From positions 43,691-107,690 of the forward strand of contig NZ_JARGPK010000081.1 in the NCBI RefSeq assembly GCF_029212575.1: 64,000 nt of DNA, in the 5' to 3' direction. The translations under genes and the position numbers were made by a program. This document shows, piece after piece, positions 12,555-22,439 of this stretch. The stretch comes from Antarcticimicrobium sp. (GTDB taxonomy: Bacteria > Pseudomonadota > Alphaproteobacteria > Rhodobacterales > Rhodobacteraceae). How positions within the stretch are numbered: position 1 is the first letter of the stretch; the number at the start of each line of letters is the position of its first letter. The notes under the pieces are model-generated. The model had not been told where the DNA came from, ran no database searches, and worked only from the letters and a program-made list of their open reading frames with translations.

Positions 12555-13139
12555 CTATTGATCGACCTCGGGTGTCGCACTCTTGCCGTCGCCGATGGCC
12601 GCGTCGATGCGCATGATTGCCAGATCGGTGATATCGGTGGCGTTGGCGCTGAGGAACACGCTGGAGCGTTCCAGGATCACGCCGGCGCCGGCCTCGCGCA
12701 TGAGCGCCTCAAGCACCGGTCGTGCGGCGCGCAGGAACTCCACCCGCGCCTTGTCGGCCCGCTGGCTCAGGGCCCGGGTCTTGGATTCCTGGGTGCGCCG
12801 GATCGACTGGACCTTTTCGTCGAAGGCATCGGCCAGGGTACGAAACGCCTCGGGCTCCATCTCCGGGCGGCGCGTGGTCAGGTCCTGCTCCTCGGCCATC
12901 AGTTCGGCCTCGATGCGCCGGTTCTCGGCCGCCAGCACCGCGCTGTCGGCCTCGATCTCATTGGCGGTGCGCCTGCCGAAGGCCGATTGCGAAAACAGCC
13001 TGTCGGTCTCGATGGTCAGGATCGCCGACTGCGGCAGGCCAAGCTGCTGGGCGGCGCCCGGACCGGCCGGAGCGACCAGCCCGGCGCAGAGCAGAGCCAG
13101 CACTAGCCCCCAGACGATATGCGCCCGCGACCGCGCCAT
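12555..13139 (-). CDS. OmpH/Skp-family periplasmic chaperone
   Basis: A 194-residue exported protein. A signal peptide (RAHIVWGLVLALLCAGLVAPAGPGAAQ) is followed by the family's short beta segment (SAILTIETDRLFSQSAFG). A long charged coiled-coil stretch follows (about residues 55-130, rich in Glu, Arg and Lys), and then a conserved end with the motif VILERSSVFLSANATDIT. Skp holds unfolded outer-membrane proteins on the way to BamA, which is encoded 9 bp upstream in the same direction. Confidence 0.9.
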   Translation of the reverse strand: MARSRAHIVWGLVLALLCAGLVAPAGPGAAQQLGLPQSAILTIETDRLFSQSAFGRRTANEIEADSAVLAAENRRIEAELMAEEQDLTTRRPEMEPEAFRTLADAFDEKVQSIRRTQESKTRALSQRADKARVEFLRAARPVLEALMREAGAGVILERSSVFLSANATDITDLAIMRIDAAIGDGKSATPEVDQ

Positions 13140-13148
13140 CCCCGGCGA

Positions 13149-15557
13149 TCAGAACTGCGCCTGAAGGGTCAGGTCGAAGGACTGTTCCTTGTCGTAGGAT
13201 TCCTTGCTGATCGCCTTGGAGAAATTGAACCGCAAGGGGCCGAAGCCGGTGTTCCAGAGGAACGACAGCCCGATCACCGAGCGCCAGGCGCCATCGGCGC
13301 CGACGATGCAGGACGAGGTGCCGGCCGGCCCGCAGGTCGAGGCAGCGGCGGCGGTGTTGGCATCGCTCAGGTCCCACAGGTTGCCGACATCGAGGAACAC
13401 CCCGCCGCGAAGGCCCAGTTCCTCCGGCAGGCCAAGCGGGAAATCCGCCTCGAACCGGGCCACGGCATAGAGGTTGCCGCCGAGACCGTCGTCATAGGCG
13501 ACCCCGGTCGCGTCCGGCGACAGGTCGCGCGGACCGATGCCATAGGATTCGAACCCGCGCATAATGTCCGACGACAACACGAAGCGGTCCAGAACGCGAC
13601 TGTTGTTGTTGCTCATCCAGCTCAGCGCACCGGCTTCGACGGTGGCGCGCAGAGTGATTTCCTCGTTGAAAACCTTGGTCTGCGCGGTCGCCTTGGCGCT
13701 GGTCCGCAGGTATTGGTTGTCGCCGCCCAGGCCGGCGTAGTCAGCCCCGAATTCCAGCAGAACACCCGAGTTGGGATCAAGCCCGGTGACCCGGCTGTCG
13801 TAGGTATAGGTGAACCCGAGCGAACTGCTGGTCAGGGCGCCCTGACCGATTTCGGTGCCAATGACCGGGCCGTGGATCGGGGTTTCCCGCGATTTCATCT
13901 CGCTTCCGTCCCAGGAGTACCGGACGTTCAGCTTGGATTTTTCCGCCAGTTTATAGGTGAGCGACGGTGAGAAGAACGCGCGCCCGGTGTCGAAGGCGGA
14001 GTAGCTGGAATCGGTCTCAGCATAGCCCATGTCGAGATTGAAACGAAGTTCGCGCCCAAGCAGGAACGGTTCGGTAAAGCCCAGAATGTAGGATTCCGCG
14101 TCCTCCGCGGTCGAAAAGGTGAACGACAGGCGCTGGCCCCGACCGAGGAAGTTGTTCTCGGTCAGGCCGATGGCGACGCCGAATCCGTTGCTGACCGAAA
14201 AGGAACCCCCGAGGTTGAGCGAGCCGGTCGGTTTCTCCTCGACGTTCACATCGACGATGACCTGTTCGGGAGAGGAGCCTTCGCGCGCCTCGACATTGGC
14301 GTTTTCGAAGAACCCGAGCGCGCGGATGCGTTCGGCGCTGGCACGGATTTCACGCGGGTTGAACGGGTCGCCCTCGGCGATCTGGAACTGCTGGCGCACC
14401 ACGCGGTCGAGGGTCGTGGTGTTGCCCTCGATATCGATACGTTCGACGAAGATCCGCGGCCCCTTGGTCAGGGCGAATTCCACGTCCAGCGTCAGGTCGC
14501 GTTCATTGCGGGTAATCCGCGGTTCGACCCGGAGGAAATCGATTCCCTGCTTGATCGCCAGCCGTTCCTGGCGCGTGATCGACGTCTCCACGAGCGTCGG
14601 CGTATACACCGCCCCGGTCCGGATCTTGAGCGCGTCCTGGAACGCCGCGGCATCCACGCCGGGATACTCGCTGACCGTGGTGATCTTGCCAAAGCGGAAC
14701 TGCTGCCCCTCCTGCACGTCCATCACCAGGTAGAAGGCGTCGCGCTCGCGGGTGAATTCCACGTTTGCGCTGTTCACCCGGAAATCCACGTAGCCGCGCG
14801 ACAGGTAGAAATCGCGCAGCACCCGCTTGTCGAACTCGATACGGTCCTCGATCAGCGTATCGGAGCGAAAGAAGGCGCGCAGGATGTTGGCCTGTTTGGT
14901 TTCCATCACCTGCCGCAGCCGCCGGTCGGAGTAGATGCGATTGCCGACGAAACTGACGCGCTCGACCTCGATCGTCGTGCCCTCGGCGATCTCGAAAATC
15001 AGATCGACCCGGTTGTCGCTGCGGCGGATGATACGCGGCGTAACCGTCGCTGCGACTCGCCCCTGCTGCGAATAGGCGGTGGCGATGGTGTTGGCATCAC
15101 GCTCGGCCTGTGCCGGGTTGAAGACCTGCCGCGACGTGGATTCGACGATCTTGGCCAGATCCTCGTCCTTGATCCGGCGGTTGCCCTCGAAGTTGATCAC
15201 GTTGATCGTGGGATACTCGGTGACCGAAACCACCAGCGTTCCGCCGCGTGGCGTCAGGTCGACGGTCTCGAACAATCCGCTGCCGATGACGCGCTGATAG
15301 GCGTCGTTCAATTCACCGGCCGAAACGGTCTTGCCGCGTTCGATCCCGGTATAGGCCACGATTGTGGCCGCTTCGATCCGCTGGTTGCCCTCGACGCGCA
15401 CCGAATTGAAGCGATAGCTTTGCGCCGACGCGGTCTCTGGCAGTACCGTGAGCAGCAGCGAAAAGATGAAAACGAACGCGGGAAGCACACGATGCAGAAT
15501 GGTGCGACCAAAATCACGTTCAACGCAGGGTTCCCCTGCGGTGCTCCCCAATCCCAT
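13149..15557 (-). CDS. bamA: Outer membrane protein assembly factor BamA
   Basis: An 802-residue outer-membrane insertase. A signal sequence is followed by POTRA domains beginning at SYRFNSVRVEGNQRIEAATI, each with the beta-alpha-beta pattern and closing glycine motifs (VNFEGNRRI, VSFVGNRIYSDRRL, IEGNTTTLDRVVRQ). The C-terminal 16-strand barrel includes the essential surface-loop VRGF-like motif as IMRGFESYGIGPRDLS. The protein ends in Phe (LTLQAQF), the usual insertion signal. The ATG at 15557 gives a long leader; a shorter start near the HRVLPAF segment is possible. Neighbours skp and rseP support the role. Confidence 0.97.
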   Translation of the reverse strand: MGLGSTAGEPCVERDFGRTILHRVLPAFVFIFSLLLTVLPETASAQSYRFNSVRVEGNQRIEAATIVAYTGIERGKTVSAGELNDAYQRVIGSGLFETVDLTPRGGTLVVSVTEYPTINVINFEGNRRIKDEDLAKIVESTSRQVFNPAQAERDANTIATAYSQQGRVAATVTPRIIRRSDNRVDLIFEIAEGTTIEVERVSFVGNRIYSDRRLRQVMETKQANILRAFFRSDTLIEDRIEFDKRVLRDFYLSRGYVDFRVNSANVEFTRERDAFYLVMDVQEGQQFRFGKITTVSEYPGVDAAAFQDALKIRTGAVYTPTLVETSITRQERLAIKQGIDFLRVEPRITRNERDLTLDVEFALTKGPRIFVERIDIEGNTTTLDRVVRQQFQIAEGDPFNPREIRASAERIRALGFFENANVEAREGSSPEQVIVDVNVEEKPTGSLNLGGSFSVSNGFGVAIGLTENNFLGRGQRLSFTFSTAEDAESYILGFTEPFLLGRELRFNLDMGYAETDSSYSAFDTGRAFFSPSLTYKLAEKSKLNVRYSWDGSEMKSRETPIHGPVIGTEIGQGALTSSSLGFTYTYDSRVTGLDPNSGVLLEFGADYAGLGGDNQYLRTSAKATAQTKVFNEEITLRATVEAGALSWMSNNNSRVLDRFVLSSDIMRGFESYGIGPRDLSPDATGVAYDDGLGGNLYAVARFEADFPLGLPEELGLRGGVFLDVGNLWDLSDANTAAAASTCGPAGTSSCIVGADGAWRSVIGLSFLWNTGFGPLRFNFSKAISKESYDKEQSFDLTLQAQF

Positions 15558-15595
15558 TATCTTGAACCCAGTGTTAAGCAGACATTGGGACTGTG

Positions 15596-15622
15596 AGTAT
15601 CGGGATTGCCCGGCGTTGTCAA
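15596..15622 (-). promoter_or_regulatory. Possible promoter of bamA
   Basis: On the minus strand, TTGACA (15622-15617) is followed after 15 bp by GATACT (15601-15596), about 40 bp upstream of the bamA start. The -35 is perfect, the spacing short and the -10 only 4/6, so this is tentative. It would allow bamA to be transcribed apart from the upstream envelope genes. Confidence 0.35.
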
Positions 15623-15671
15623 AAGCCCAGTTGACGTTTTTCGGGGGGCTTCGCCGCAGCCTGCGCAGAGC

Positions 15672-15800
15672 CTAGAGCAGGCTGCCCAGCCAGGCGCCCG
15701 CCAGCAAGGCCACGGCAATGGTGGCCATGTAAATGATCAGGTCCCAGTTCAGTTCCATCACCAGGCTGAGCCCGCGATATGACCGCTCCAGAGTGTGCAT
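15672..15800 (-). CDS. Small (42-residue) membrane protein between rseP and bamA
   Basis: An ATG at 15800, preceded by GGAAGGACCACGGG, opens a 42-codon frame. The N-terminus is amphipathic (MHTLERSYRGLSLVMELNW). It is followed by one predicted membrane helix (about residues 21-42, with ATIAVALLAGAWLG) and ends at TAG. No named family is recognised. The strong ribosome binding site, the single clean helix and the position inside the rseP-bamA interval argue for a real gene. A link to envelope biogenesis is inference from position only. Confidence 0.65.
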   Translation of the reverse strand: MHTLERSYRGLSLVMELNWDLIIYMATIAVALLAGAWLGSLL

Positions 15801-15904
15801 CCCGTGGTCCTTCCGGCATTCTATTCCTGCGTTTGCACAGGTTAGGGGCCGAATATGGCAACACTAGGGCGTGCAGTCTGCCGCCATCCCGCCGCGCCGG
15901 CGCC

Positions 15905-17257
15905 TCAGCACAGCAGATCGTTGCCCAGGGCAAAGACCATCAACGACAGAATGAGCGCCAGACCGATTGCCATCAGCACGCGCACGACGCCGTCGCTGGG
16001 CGGTTTGCCGACCACCGCCTCATAGGCGTAGAACATCAGGTGACCGCCATCCAGCGCCGGGATCGGGAACAGGTTCAGCAGCCCCACCGCGGTGGACAGC
16101 ACCGCGATGAAGGAGATGAAGCTCTGCGCGCCCTGGCTGGCCATCGCGCCTGAGGTTTCTGCAATGCCGATGGGACCGGAGATATTGCAGGTACTGATCG
16201 CGCCGGTGACCATGTGCCACAGCCCCGACAGCGAGCCCTGGATGATCGACCAGGTCTGCGACAGCCCGCCCAGAAACGCGGCGACGGGCCCGGCGGTCTC
16301 GGTCGCGGGCTCGAACGCCATGCCGCCGGCGATGCCGATCCGCCACAGGGTGGCAAAGCCGCCATCGGGCGTCGGTTCGTCGGTGCGGCGCGGCGCCAGC
16401 GCAAAGTCCAGCATCTCGCCGTCGCGCCACACATTGAGCAGCAGCGGCCGCCCGCCCGAGCTTTCAACCGCCTGTTTCAACTGGTCGAAGGCATGGATCG
16501 TCTCGCCGTCCAGGGCGGTGATCACGTCGCCCGGGCGCAGGTCGATGTCCATCGCGGCGCTACGCGGCGCGACCCGATGGACATAGGGCGGAAACGGGTA
16601 AGGCCCGGTGACCGTCATCTCCTGCCCGTCGCGGCGCACGCGATAGTCCAGCACCGGCGCCTGCGGCAGCGCCGCAGTGAACGCCGACCACGAAATACCA
16701 TCCTCGGCCCCCGGCGCCTCGACCCCGCCGATCGACAGGATCTCGTCGCCTTCGCGCAACTCGATCCCCTGCTCCGGCAGCGGGTAGAGCTTGCCCACGG
16801 TCAGCGGATCGCGCGCCACCCCCTGCACCATGAACACCGCCGTGAAGACCAGGATCGACATGACGAAATTGAACACCGGCCCTGCCGCCACCGTCGCGCT
16901 GCGCGCCCAGAGCGGCGCGCCATGCATGGTGTGGCGCAGATCCTCGGGGCTTTCGCGATAGATCTCGGCCATGGTCTCGCCGTCCTTGCCCGAGGCCGCG
17001 TTGGCATCGCCGAGGAACTTGACGTAACCGCCAAAGGGCAGCGCCGCGATCTGCCAGCGCGTGCCGCGCCTGTCCTTGCGGCTCCACAGCACCGGACCGA
17101 AGCCGAGCGAGAACACCTCGGCATGGATGCCGGACCAGCGACCGACGATGTAATGGCCGTATTCATGCACCGCAACGATCACGGAAAGGGCGATGACAAA
17201 GGCAGCAATCGTATAGACCAGCCCGCCAAACTGCGGGATCAATTCAATAATATTCAA
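15905..17257 (-). CDS. rseP: RIP zinc metalloprotease RseP (site-2 protease)
   Basis: A 450-residue inner-membrane protease that cleaves anti-sigma factors and remnant signal peptides. The zinc motif HEYGH is at residues 31-35 in the first membrane helix. A large periplasmic region contains at least one PDZ domain (around GDVITALDGETIHAFDQL). The second active-site motif is in NLFPIPALDGGHLM, and the C-terminal helices follow. The start overlaps the dxr stop by 4 bp, indicating coupling. Confidence 0.96.
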   Translation of the reverse strand: MNIIELIPQFGGLVYTIAAFVIALSVIVAVHEYGHYIVGRWSGIHAEVFSLGFGPVLWSRKDRRGTRWQIAALPFGGYVKFLGDANAASGKDGETMAEIYRESPEDLRHTMHGAPLWARSATVAAGPVFNFVMSILVFTAVFMVQGVARDPLTVGKLYPLPEQGIELREGDEILSIGGVEAPGAEDGISWSAFTAALPQAPVLDYRVRRDGQEMTVTGPYPFPPYVHRVAPRSAAMDIDLRPGDVITALDGETIHAFDQLKQAVESSGGRPLLLNVWRDGEMLDFALAPRRTDEPTPDGGFATLWRIGIAGGMAFEPATETAGPVAAFLGGLSQTWSIIQGSLSGLWHMVTGAISTCNISGPIGIAETSGAMASQGAQSFISFIAVLSTAVGLLNLFPIPALDGGHLMFYAYEAVVGKPPSDGVVRVLMAIGLALILSLMVFALGNDLLC

Positions 17258-18438
17258 AAGCTTTCCCCTGCCCTCTCGGTCATTGCCTCATCTGCCCATA
17301 TCCGGGCGACATGGTCTGTTTGCAGCACGTTATCAAGGGTCATCGCCGCGTTCAGCCGGTCGCCCTGGGTCACGAAACGGTCAAGAACGCGTTCCACGAC
17401 GGTGGCCATGTCGAGAAATCCGATACGCCCGGCGATGAACCCGTCGAGGCCGCGTTCCTTGGCGGCGTTGAAGGCCGCACCGGCCAGCCCGCCCATGTCC
17501 ATCACCGCGCGGGCCAGACGCAGCGCGGGATAGCGCGCCTCGTCCGGCGCCCGGAACGTCATCGTGCCGACCTGCGCGAGGTCAAGTCGCGGCACCGGAA
17601 GCGCGCGGCGGTCAGGCCAGTGCAGCGCATAGCCGATGGCGTGGCGCATGTCGGGCGCGCCGACATGGGCCATCAGCGCCCCGTCATTGAACCCCACCAG
17701 TGCGTGGATCAGGGATTCGGGATGCACCAGCACCTCGATCTGCTCCGGACGCACGCCGAAGAATTCCCGCGTTTCGATCACCTCCAGCGCCTTGTTGAAC
17801 ATCGAGGCGCTGTCGATGGTGATTCGCTGGCCCATGTCCCAGTTGGGATGGCTCGAGGCCTCGGCCACGGTCGCCCGGGCCAGCCGGTCCATCGGCCAGT
17901 CACGGAAGGCGCCGCCGGAGGCGGTGATCACGATACGCTCGACCGCCGTCATCTCCTCGCCCGCCAGCGCCTGGAACACCGCCGAATGCTCGCTGTCCAC
18001 CGGCAGGATGCGGGCGTCGTGGCGCCGCGCCGTCGCCAGCATCAGCGCCCCGGCACAGACCAGCGATTCCTTGTTGGCCAACGCCAGCGTCGTGCCCTGC
18101 TCCAGCGCCGCGAGGCCGGGCGCGAGGCCGGCCGATCCGACGATGGCGGACATGATCCAGTCGGCCGGGCGGCGGGCCGCCTCGATCACCGCCTGCGATC
18201 CTGCCGCCGCCGCGATTCCGCTGCCTGCCAGTGCGGCGCGCAGATCCTCCAGCCGGTCCTCATAGGCGGTCACTGCCAGCTCCGCCCCGAGCGCGCGGGC
18301 GTCCTCTGCCAGCCGGGCGATATTGGCTCCGCCGGTCAGCGCCACCACGTCATAGGCCTCCGGCTCGCGCCGGATCAGGTCGATCGTGTTCTGCCCGATC
18401 GAGCCGGTCGCGCCCAGGATCGTCACCCGCCGCATCAC
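17254..18438 (-). CDS. dxr: 1-deoxy-D-xylulose 5-phosphate reductoisomerase
   Basis: A 394-residue NADPH-dependent enzyme of the MEP isoprenoid pathway. The N-terminal nucleotide-binding loop is VTILGATGSIGQNTIDLI. The metal and substrate site includes LPVDSEHSAVFQAL and ITASGGAFRDWP, followed by HPNWDMGQRITIDSASMFNK and LVHPESLIHALV. Length is as expected. It follows cdsA by 25 bp and precedes rseP with a 4-bp overlap. Confidence 0.97.
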   Translation of the reverse strand: MMRRVTILGATGSIGQNTIDLIRREPEAYDVVALTGGANIARLAEDARALGAELAVTAYEDRLEDLRAALAGSGIAAAAGSQAVIEAARRPADWIMSAIVGSAGLAPGLAALEQGTTLALANKESLVCAGALMLATARRHDARILPVDSEHSAVFQALAGEEMTAVERIVITASGGAFRDWPMDRLARATVAEASSHPNWDMGQRITIDSASMFNKALEVIETREFFGVRPEQIEVLVHPESLIHALVGFNDGALMAHVGAPDMRHAIGYALHWPDRRALPVPRLDLAQVGTMTFRAPDEARYPALRLARAVMDMGGLAGAAFNAAKERGLDGFIAGRIGFLDMATVVERVLDRFVTQGDRLNAAMTLDNVLQTDHVARIWADEAMTERAGESF

Positions 18439-18463
18439 GCTTGTCCTTTCCGAGTGCTCCAGA

Positions 18464-19255
18464 TCATACAGGTCCGGGCGGATAGCCGGTCAGATGCATC
18501 ACCACCAGCACCAGAATCGCCGCCCCAAGCATACCGTCGAACCGGTCGAACAGCCCGCCGTGCCCCGGGATCAGCGCGCTGGAGTCCTTGACCCCGCTTT
18601 TGCGTTTCACCGCGCTTTCGGCGATGTCACCCAGTTGCGCGGCAAAGGAGGTGGCGGCCGACAGCAACACCAGCCACGCCCCGACCCCGGTCAGGAGCAT
18701 GAAGATCCCGCCGACCGCAGCGGCGACGCCCCAGCCGGCAACGGTGCCCGACCAGGTCTTTTTCGGGCTGATCGCGGGCCAGAATTTCGGCCCGCCGAGG
18801 AGGCGGCCGGCAAAGTACCCGGCAATATCGGTGCCCGCCACCACCAGCACCAGCCAGAGCATCCAGACAAAGCCGAATTCGCTGCGCACCGACATCATGC
18901 CGAAGGCGGCCAGCAGGATGAACACCAGGAACGGCACGAACACCCTCCGGTGCGCCGGCATCCAGGCGTATCCGACGATGGCCGGCACCAGCAGCGTCGG
19001 CAAGGCCAGGCCGGCGGGGAAATAGATCGCCAGGAACCCCGCGACGCCGGAGACTGCGCCCATCACCACCGCGCGCATCCCGTCCTCGGGCGCCAGCATC
19101 CGGGTCAGTTCCCAAGCGATCAGCCCGGTCACCACCGAAACGAAACTGACGAAGTAATAGCCGCCCGCCCAGACCGCGCCGAGCCCTGCCACCGCCAGCA
19201 CGAGGCCGGACAGCAGGCGCGCGGTCAGGTCCCCCCATTGGCCCGCTCCGCTCAT
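18464..19255 (-). CDS. cdsA: Phosphatidate cytidylyltransferase CdsA
   Basis: A 263-residue multipass inner-membrane enzyme making CDP-diacylglycerol. Several hydrophobic helices lead to the C-terminal signature, seen here as KKTWSGTVAGWGVAAAVGG and GDIAESAVKRKSGVKDSSAL followed by GHGGLFDRFDGML. The start at 19255 overlaps the uppS stop (ATGA); the upstream in-frame ATG lies inside uppS. Confidence 0.95.
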   Translation of the reverse strand: MSGAGQWGDLTARLLSGLVLAVAGLGAVWAGGYYFVSFVSVVTGLIAWELTRMLAPEDGMRAVVMGAVSGVAGFLAIYFPAGLALPTLLVPAIVGYAWMPAHRRVFVPFLVFILLAAFGMMSVRSEFGFVWMLWLVLVVAGTDIAGYFAGRLLGGPKFWPAISPKKTWSGTVAGWGVAAAVGGIFMLLTGVGAWLVLLSAATSFAAQLGDIAESAVKRKSGVKDSSALIPGHGGLFDRFDGMLGAAILVLVVMHLTGYPPGPV

Positions 19256-19986
19256 GCCTTGACCGACCCGAAGCGGCGGTCGCGCGCGCCGTAACTCTGG
19301 CACAGGCGCGACAGTTCGTCGGCGGTGAAATCGGGCCAGAGCGTATCGATGAATTCATACTCGGCATAGGCCGACTGCCACAGCAGGAAGTTCGAGATCC
19401 GCGCCTCGCCGCTGGTTCGAATCACCAGATCCGGGTCGGGCAGAACATGGGTGTCGAGGTATTTCGGCAAGGTTTCCTCATCGACGTCCTCGGGGCGCAA
19501 CCTGCCGTCTGCGACGTCCTGCGCCAACCGCTTGGTGGCGCGGGCCACCTCGTCGCGGCCGCCGTAGTTCAGCGCGATGGTCAGCTGCGTGCCGGTGTTT
19601 CCGCCGGTCTCCTGTTCGAGCTGGTCCATCAGCGCAATCAGCTTCTTGTCCAGCCGCACCCGGTCGCCGATGAAGCGCACCCGCACGTTGTTGGCCGCGA
19701 TCGCCTGCATCTCCTTGGCGATATAGCGGCGGAACAGGCTCATCAGCCCGGCGACCTCGACCTGGGTGCGTTTCCAGTTCTCGGTCGAAAAGGCGAAGAT
19801 CGTCAGGTACTTGATCCCGAGGCGCGGGCAGGCCTCGACGACCTCGCGCACGCGGCGGGCACCGGCATGGTGGCCGAACAGCCGCGGCCGCCCGCGCGCC
19901 TGCGCCCAGCGTCCGTTGCCGTCCATGATGATGGCGACGTGGCCGGGGCCGTGGGGGTGGGCCGCGATGTCGGGATCCTTCGGCAT
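19252..19986 (-). CDS. uppS: Isoprenyl (undecaprenyl) diphosphate synthase UppS
   Basis: A 244-residue cis-prenyltransferase that supplies the lipid carrier for peptidoglycan and LPS. Signature segments are VAIIMDGNGRWAQARG (catalytic Asp), FGHHAG, YLTIFAFSTENWKR, and the C-terminal DLVIRTSGEARISNFLLWQ. It is followed by cdsA with a 4-bp overlap and preceded by frr (8 bp gap). Confidence 0.97.
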   Translation of the reverse strand: MPKDPDIAAHPHGPGHVAIIMDGNGRWAQARGRPRLFGHHAGARRVREVVEACPRLGIKYLTIFAFSTENWKRTQVEVAGLMSLFRRYIAKEMQAIAANNVRVRFIGDRVRLDKKLIALMDQLEQETGGNTGTQLTIALNYGGRDEVARATKRLAQDVADGRLRPEDVDEETLPKYLDTHVLPDPDLVIRTSGEARISNFLLWQSAYAEYEFIDTLWPDFTADELSRLCQSYGARDRRFGSVKA

Positions 19987-19994
19987 GGTTGCGT

Positions 19995-20558
19995 TCAGAC
20001 CTGCATGATCTCGGCTTGCTTGGTCTCCAGCGACCCGTCGACGGCGGCGATCATCTTGTCGGTCAGCTCCTGCACCTCGGTCTCCCAGAACTTCTGGTCG
20101 TCCTCGGACATGCCGTCGGCCTTGGCCTTCTTGATCTGGTCCATGCCGTCGCGGCGCACGTTGCGAATCGAAACCCGGGCGTGTTCGGCATACTGGCCGG
20201 CGACCTTGGTCAGCTCGCGCCGGCGCTCCTCGTTCAGCTCCGGGATCGGCAGCATGATGATGGTGCCGTTGAGCTGCGGGTTGATCCCCAGCCCGCTTTC
20301 ACGGATCGCCTTTTCGACCTTTCCGACCAGGCCCTTGTCCCAGACGTTGATGGTGACCATGCGCGGCTCGGGCACGTTGACGGTGCCGACCTGGTTGATC
20401 GGCGTCATGCTGCCATAGGCATCGACCATCACCGGCTCCAGCATCGAGGCGCTGGCCCGACCGGTACGCAGCGAGGCGAACTCGGTGCGCAGATTGGCCA
20501 TGGCGCCATCCATGCGGCGTTTCAGATCGTCGGTATCGAGTTCAAAATCATCGGACAT
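19995..20558 (-). CDS. frr: Ribosome recycling factor
   Basis: A 187-residue, three-helix-bundle protein that splits post-termination ribosomes with EF-G. Typical segments are [20 protein letters not shown], the hinge [19 protein letters not shown], and [20 protein letters not shown] with the conserved C-terminal helix. It lies between pyrH and uppS in the widely conserved pyrH-frr-uppS order. Confidence 0.98.
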   Translation of the reverse strand: MSDDFELDTDDLKRRMDGAMANLRTEFASLRTGRASASMLEPVMVDAYGSMTPINQVGTVNVPEPRMVTINVWDKGLVGKVEKAIRESGLGINPQLNGTIIMLPIPELNEERRRELTKVAGQYAEHARVSIRNVRRDGMDQIKKAKADGMSEDDQKFWETEVQELTDKMIAAVDGSLETKQAEIMQV

Positions 20559-20622
20559 GTCTGCCCTCTCCCCATGCTTAGGATTGTCGCCTGCATGTTA
20601 CATGCTTGCGCGGTCTATACCC

Positions 20623-21369
20623 CTAGCCGCGTACCTTTGTATAGGTGCCCTCGCCCGCGAGGATGCCCTTGAACCCGCCCGGTTCGTCCAGCGAGAACAC
20701 GATGATCGGCAGGTTGTTGTCGCGCGCCAGCGCGATGGCGCTGGCATCCATCACCCCCAGCCGCTTGGCCAGCACGTCGTCGTAGCTGACCTCGTCATAG
20801 CGCTTGGCATCGGCGTGTTTCACCGGATCCTTGTCATAGACGCCGTCCACCTTGGTGCCCTTGAAGATCGCCTCGCAGGCCATTTCGTTGGCACGCAGCG
20901 TCGCCGCGGTGTCGGTGGTGAAATAGGGGTTTCCGGTGCCGGCGGCAAAGATGCAGACCCGCTTTTTCTCCAGGTGGCGCACCGCGCGGCGGCGGATGTA
21001 GGGCTCGCAGACCTCGTCCATGCGGATCGCGCTGATCACCCGGGTGAACACACCGATCCCCTCCAGCGCGCTCTGCATCGCCAGGGCGTTCATCACCGTG
21101 GCCAGCATCCCCATGTAATCGGCGGTGGTCCGCTCCATCCCCTGGGCGCTGCCCTGCAACCCGCGAAACACGTTGCCGCCGCCGATCACCATGCAGATCT
21201 CGACGCCCATCTCGTGCACCGATTTGACCTCCTGCGCGACGCGCTGGACGGTCGGCGGGTGCAGGCCAAACCCCTGGTCGCCCATCAGGGCCTCGCCGGA
21301 GATCTTCAGCAGCACACGTTTGTACGTCGTCTTTTTCGGTTGCGGTTCGGGGGAATTGGACGAGGTCAT
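20623..21369 (-). CDS. pyrH: UMP kinase
   Basis: A 248-residue kinase of the amino-acid-kinase fold that phosphorylates UMP to UDP. Conserved motifs are [40 protein letters not shown] and [18 protein letters not shown]. It is the first gene of the minus-strand envelope block, so the block's promoter should lie in the 116-bp gap shared with divergent miaA. Confidence 0.98.
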   Translation of the reverse strand: MTSSNSPEPQPKKTTYKRVLLKISGEALMGDQGFGLHPPTVQRVAQEVKSVHEMGVEICMVIGGGNVFRGLQGSAQGMERTTADYMGMLATVMNALAMQSALEGIGVFTRVISAIRMDEVCEPYIRRRAVRHLEKKRVCIFAAGTGNPYFTTDTAATLRANEMACEAIFKGTKVDGVYDKDPVKHADAKRYDEVSYDDVLAKRLGVMDASAIALARDNNLPIIVFSLDEPGGFKGILAGEGTYTKVRG

Positions 21370-21485
21370 GTTGCGCTTCTCTCCGGCACGGGGTTATTTT
21401 CGCGCAAAATGTCGGAATTCGCCGCAAGGTTCAATGCGCCAACCGCCGGACCGGGGCGGGTTTCGACGGTTTCCAACAGGCCGAC

Positions 21486-22361
21486 ATGCTGAATCCGAGC
21501 AAGCTTTCCGAATTTCCCGACGACCGGCCGGTGCTGATCGCGGGGCCCACCGCCTCGGGCAAGTCGGCGCTGGCGCTGGAAATCGCCCAGAAGCGCGGCG
21601 GCGTGGTGGTGAACGCCGACGCCAGCCAGGTGTTTTCCTGCTGGCGCATCGTCACCGCGCGGCCCAGCGAGGCGGAAGAGGCGCAGGCGCCGCATCGGCT
21701 TTACGGCCATGTCCCCTGCGACGCGCAATATTCCGCCGGTCACTGGCTGCGCGAGGTGGCGCCTCTGCTCCGGTCCGGCCGACGCCCGATCATCGTGGGC
21801 GGCACCGGGCTTTATTTCACCGCGCTGACCGTGGGGTTGGCCGAGATCCCGCCGACCCCGCCGGAATTGCGCGCCGAGGCCGATCTGATCCCGCTCGACA
21901 CCCTGCTCGCCGATCTCGACCCGGCGACCGCCGCGGGCCTGGACCGGCAAAACCGGGCGCGAGTCCAGCGCGCCTGGGAGGTGCAGCGCGCCACCGGCCG
22001 CCCGTTGGCCGACTGGCAGGCCGACACGCCGCCGCCGCTGCTGCCGCTCGCCGCCGCCGTGCCGCTGCTGTTCGACGTTCCCAGGGACTGGCTCCTCGAC
22101 CGCATCGCGCGGCGGTTCGACGCGATGCTGGCACAGGGCGCGGTCGACGAGGTGGCGGCCATGCGCGACCACTACACCCCCGCCCTGCCCGCCTTTCGCG
22201 CGATCGGCGTGCCGGAGCTGATGGCCTATATCGAGGGCCGATGTACCCTTGACGAGGCGCGGGACCGGGCCACCATCGCCACCCGCCGGTTCGCCAAGCG
22301 GCAACGCACCTGGTTTCGCGCGAAAATGCGCCACTGGCAGCAGGTCCGCCCCGCAGGGTGA
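21486..22361 (+). CDS. miaA: tRNA dimethylallyltransferase MiaA
   Basis: A 291-residue enzyme adding a dimethylallyl group to A37 of tRNAs that read U-initial codons. The P-loop [14 protein letters not shown] is at about residues 20-33. Other MiaA marks are [30 protein letters not shown] and the C-terminal [14 protein letters not shown]. The length is slightly shorter than average but no domain is missing. Divergent from pyrH. Confidence 0.95.
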   Translation: MLNPSKLSEFPDDRPVLIAGPTASGKSALALEIAQKRGGVVVNADASQVFSCWRIVTARPSEAEEAQAPHRLYGHVPCDAQYSAGHWLREVAPLLRSGRRPIIVGGTGLYFTALTVGLAEIPPTPPELRAEADLIPLDTLLADLDPATAAGLDRQNRARVQRAWEVQRATGRPLADWQADTPPPLLPLAAAVPLLFDVPRDWLLDRIARRFDAMLAQGAVDEVAAMRDHYTPALPAFRAIGVPELMAYIEGRCTLDEARDRATIATRRFAKRQRTWFRAKMRHWQQVRPAG

Positions 22362-22439
22362 GCGCCAGACTTGTCCGCGGCCGGTTTTTGTGGTGTAAAA
22401 CCGGGTATAACCCCCGATGATGACAGACATTTTTTGCCA

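Noticed and set aside
19409..19425. GGTTCGAATCACCAG resembling a tRNA T-arm
   Set aside because: Lies in the coding sequence of uppS and no acceptor, D or anticodon arms surround it.
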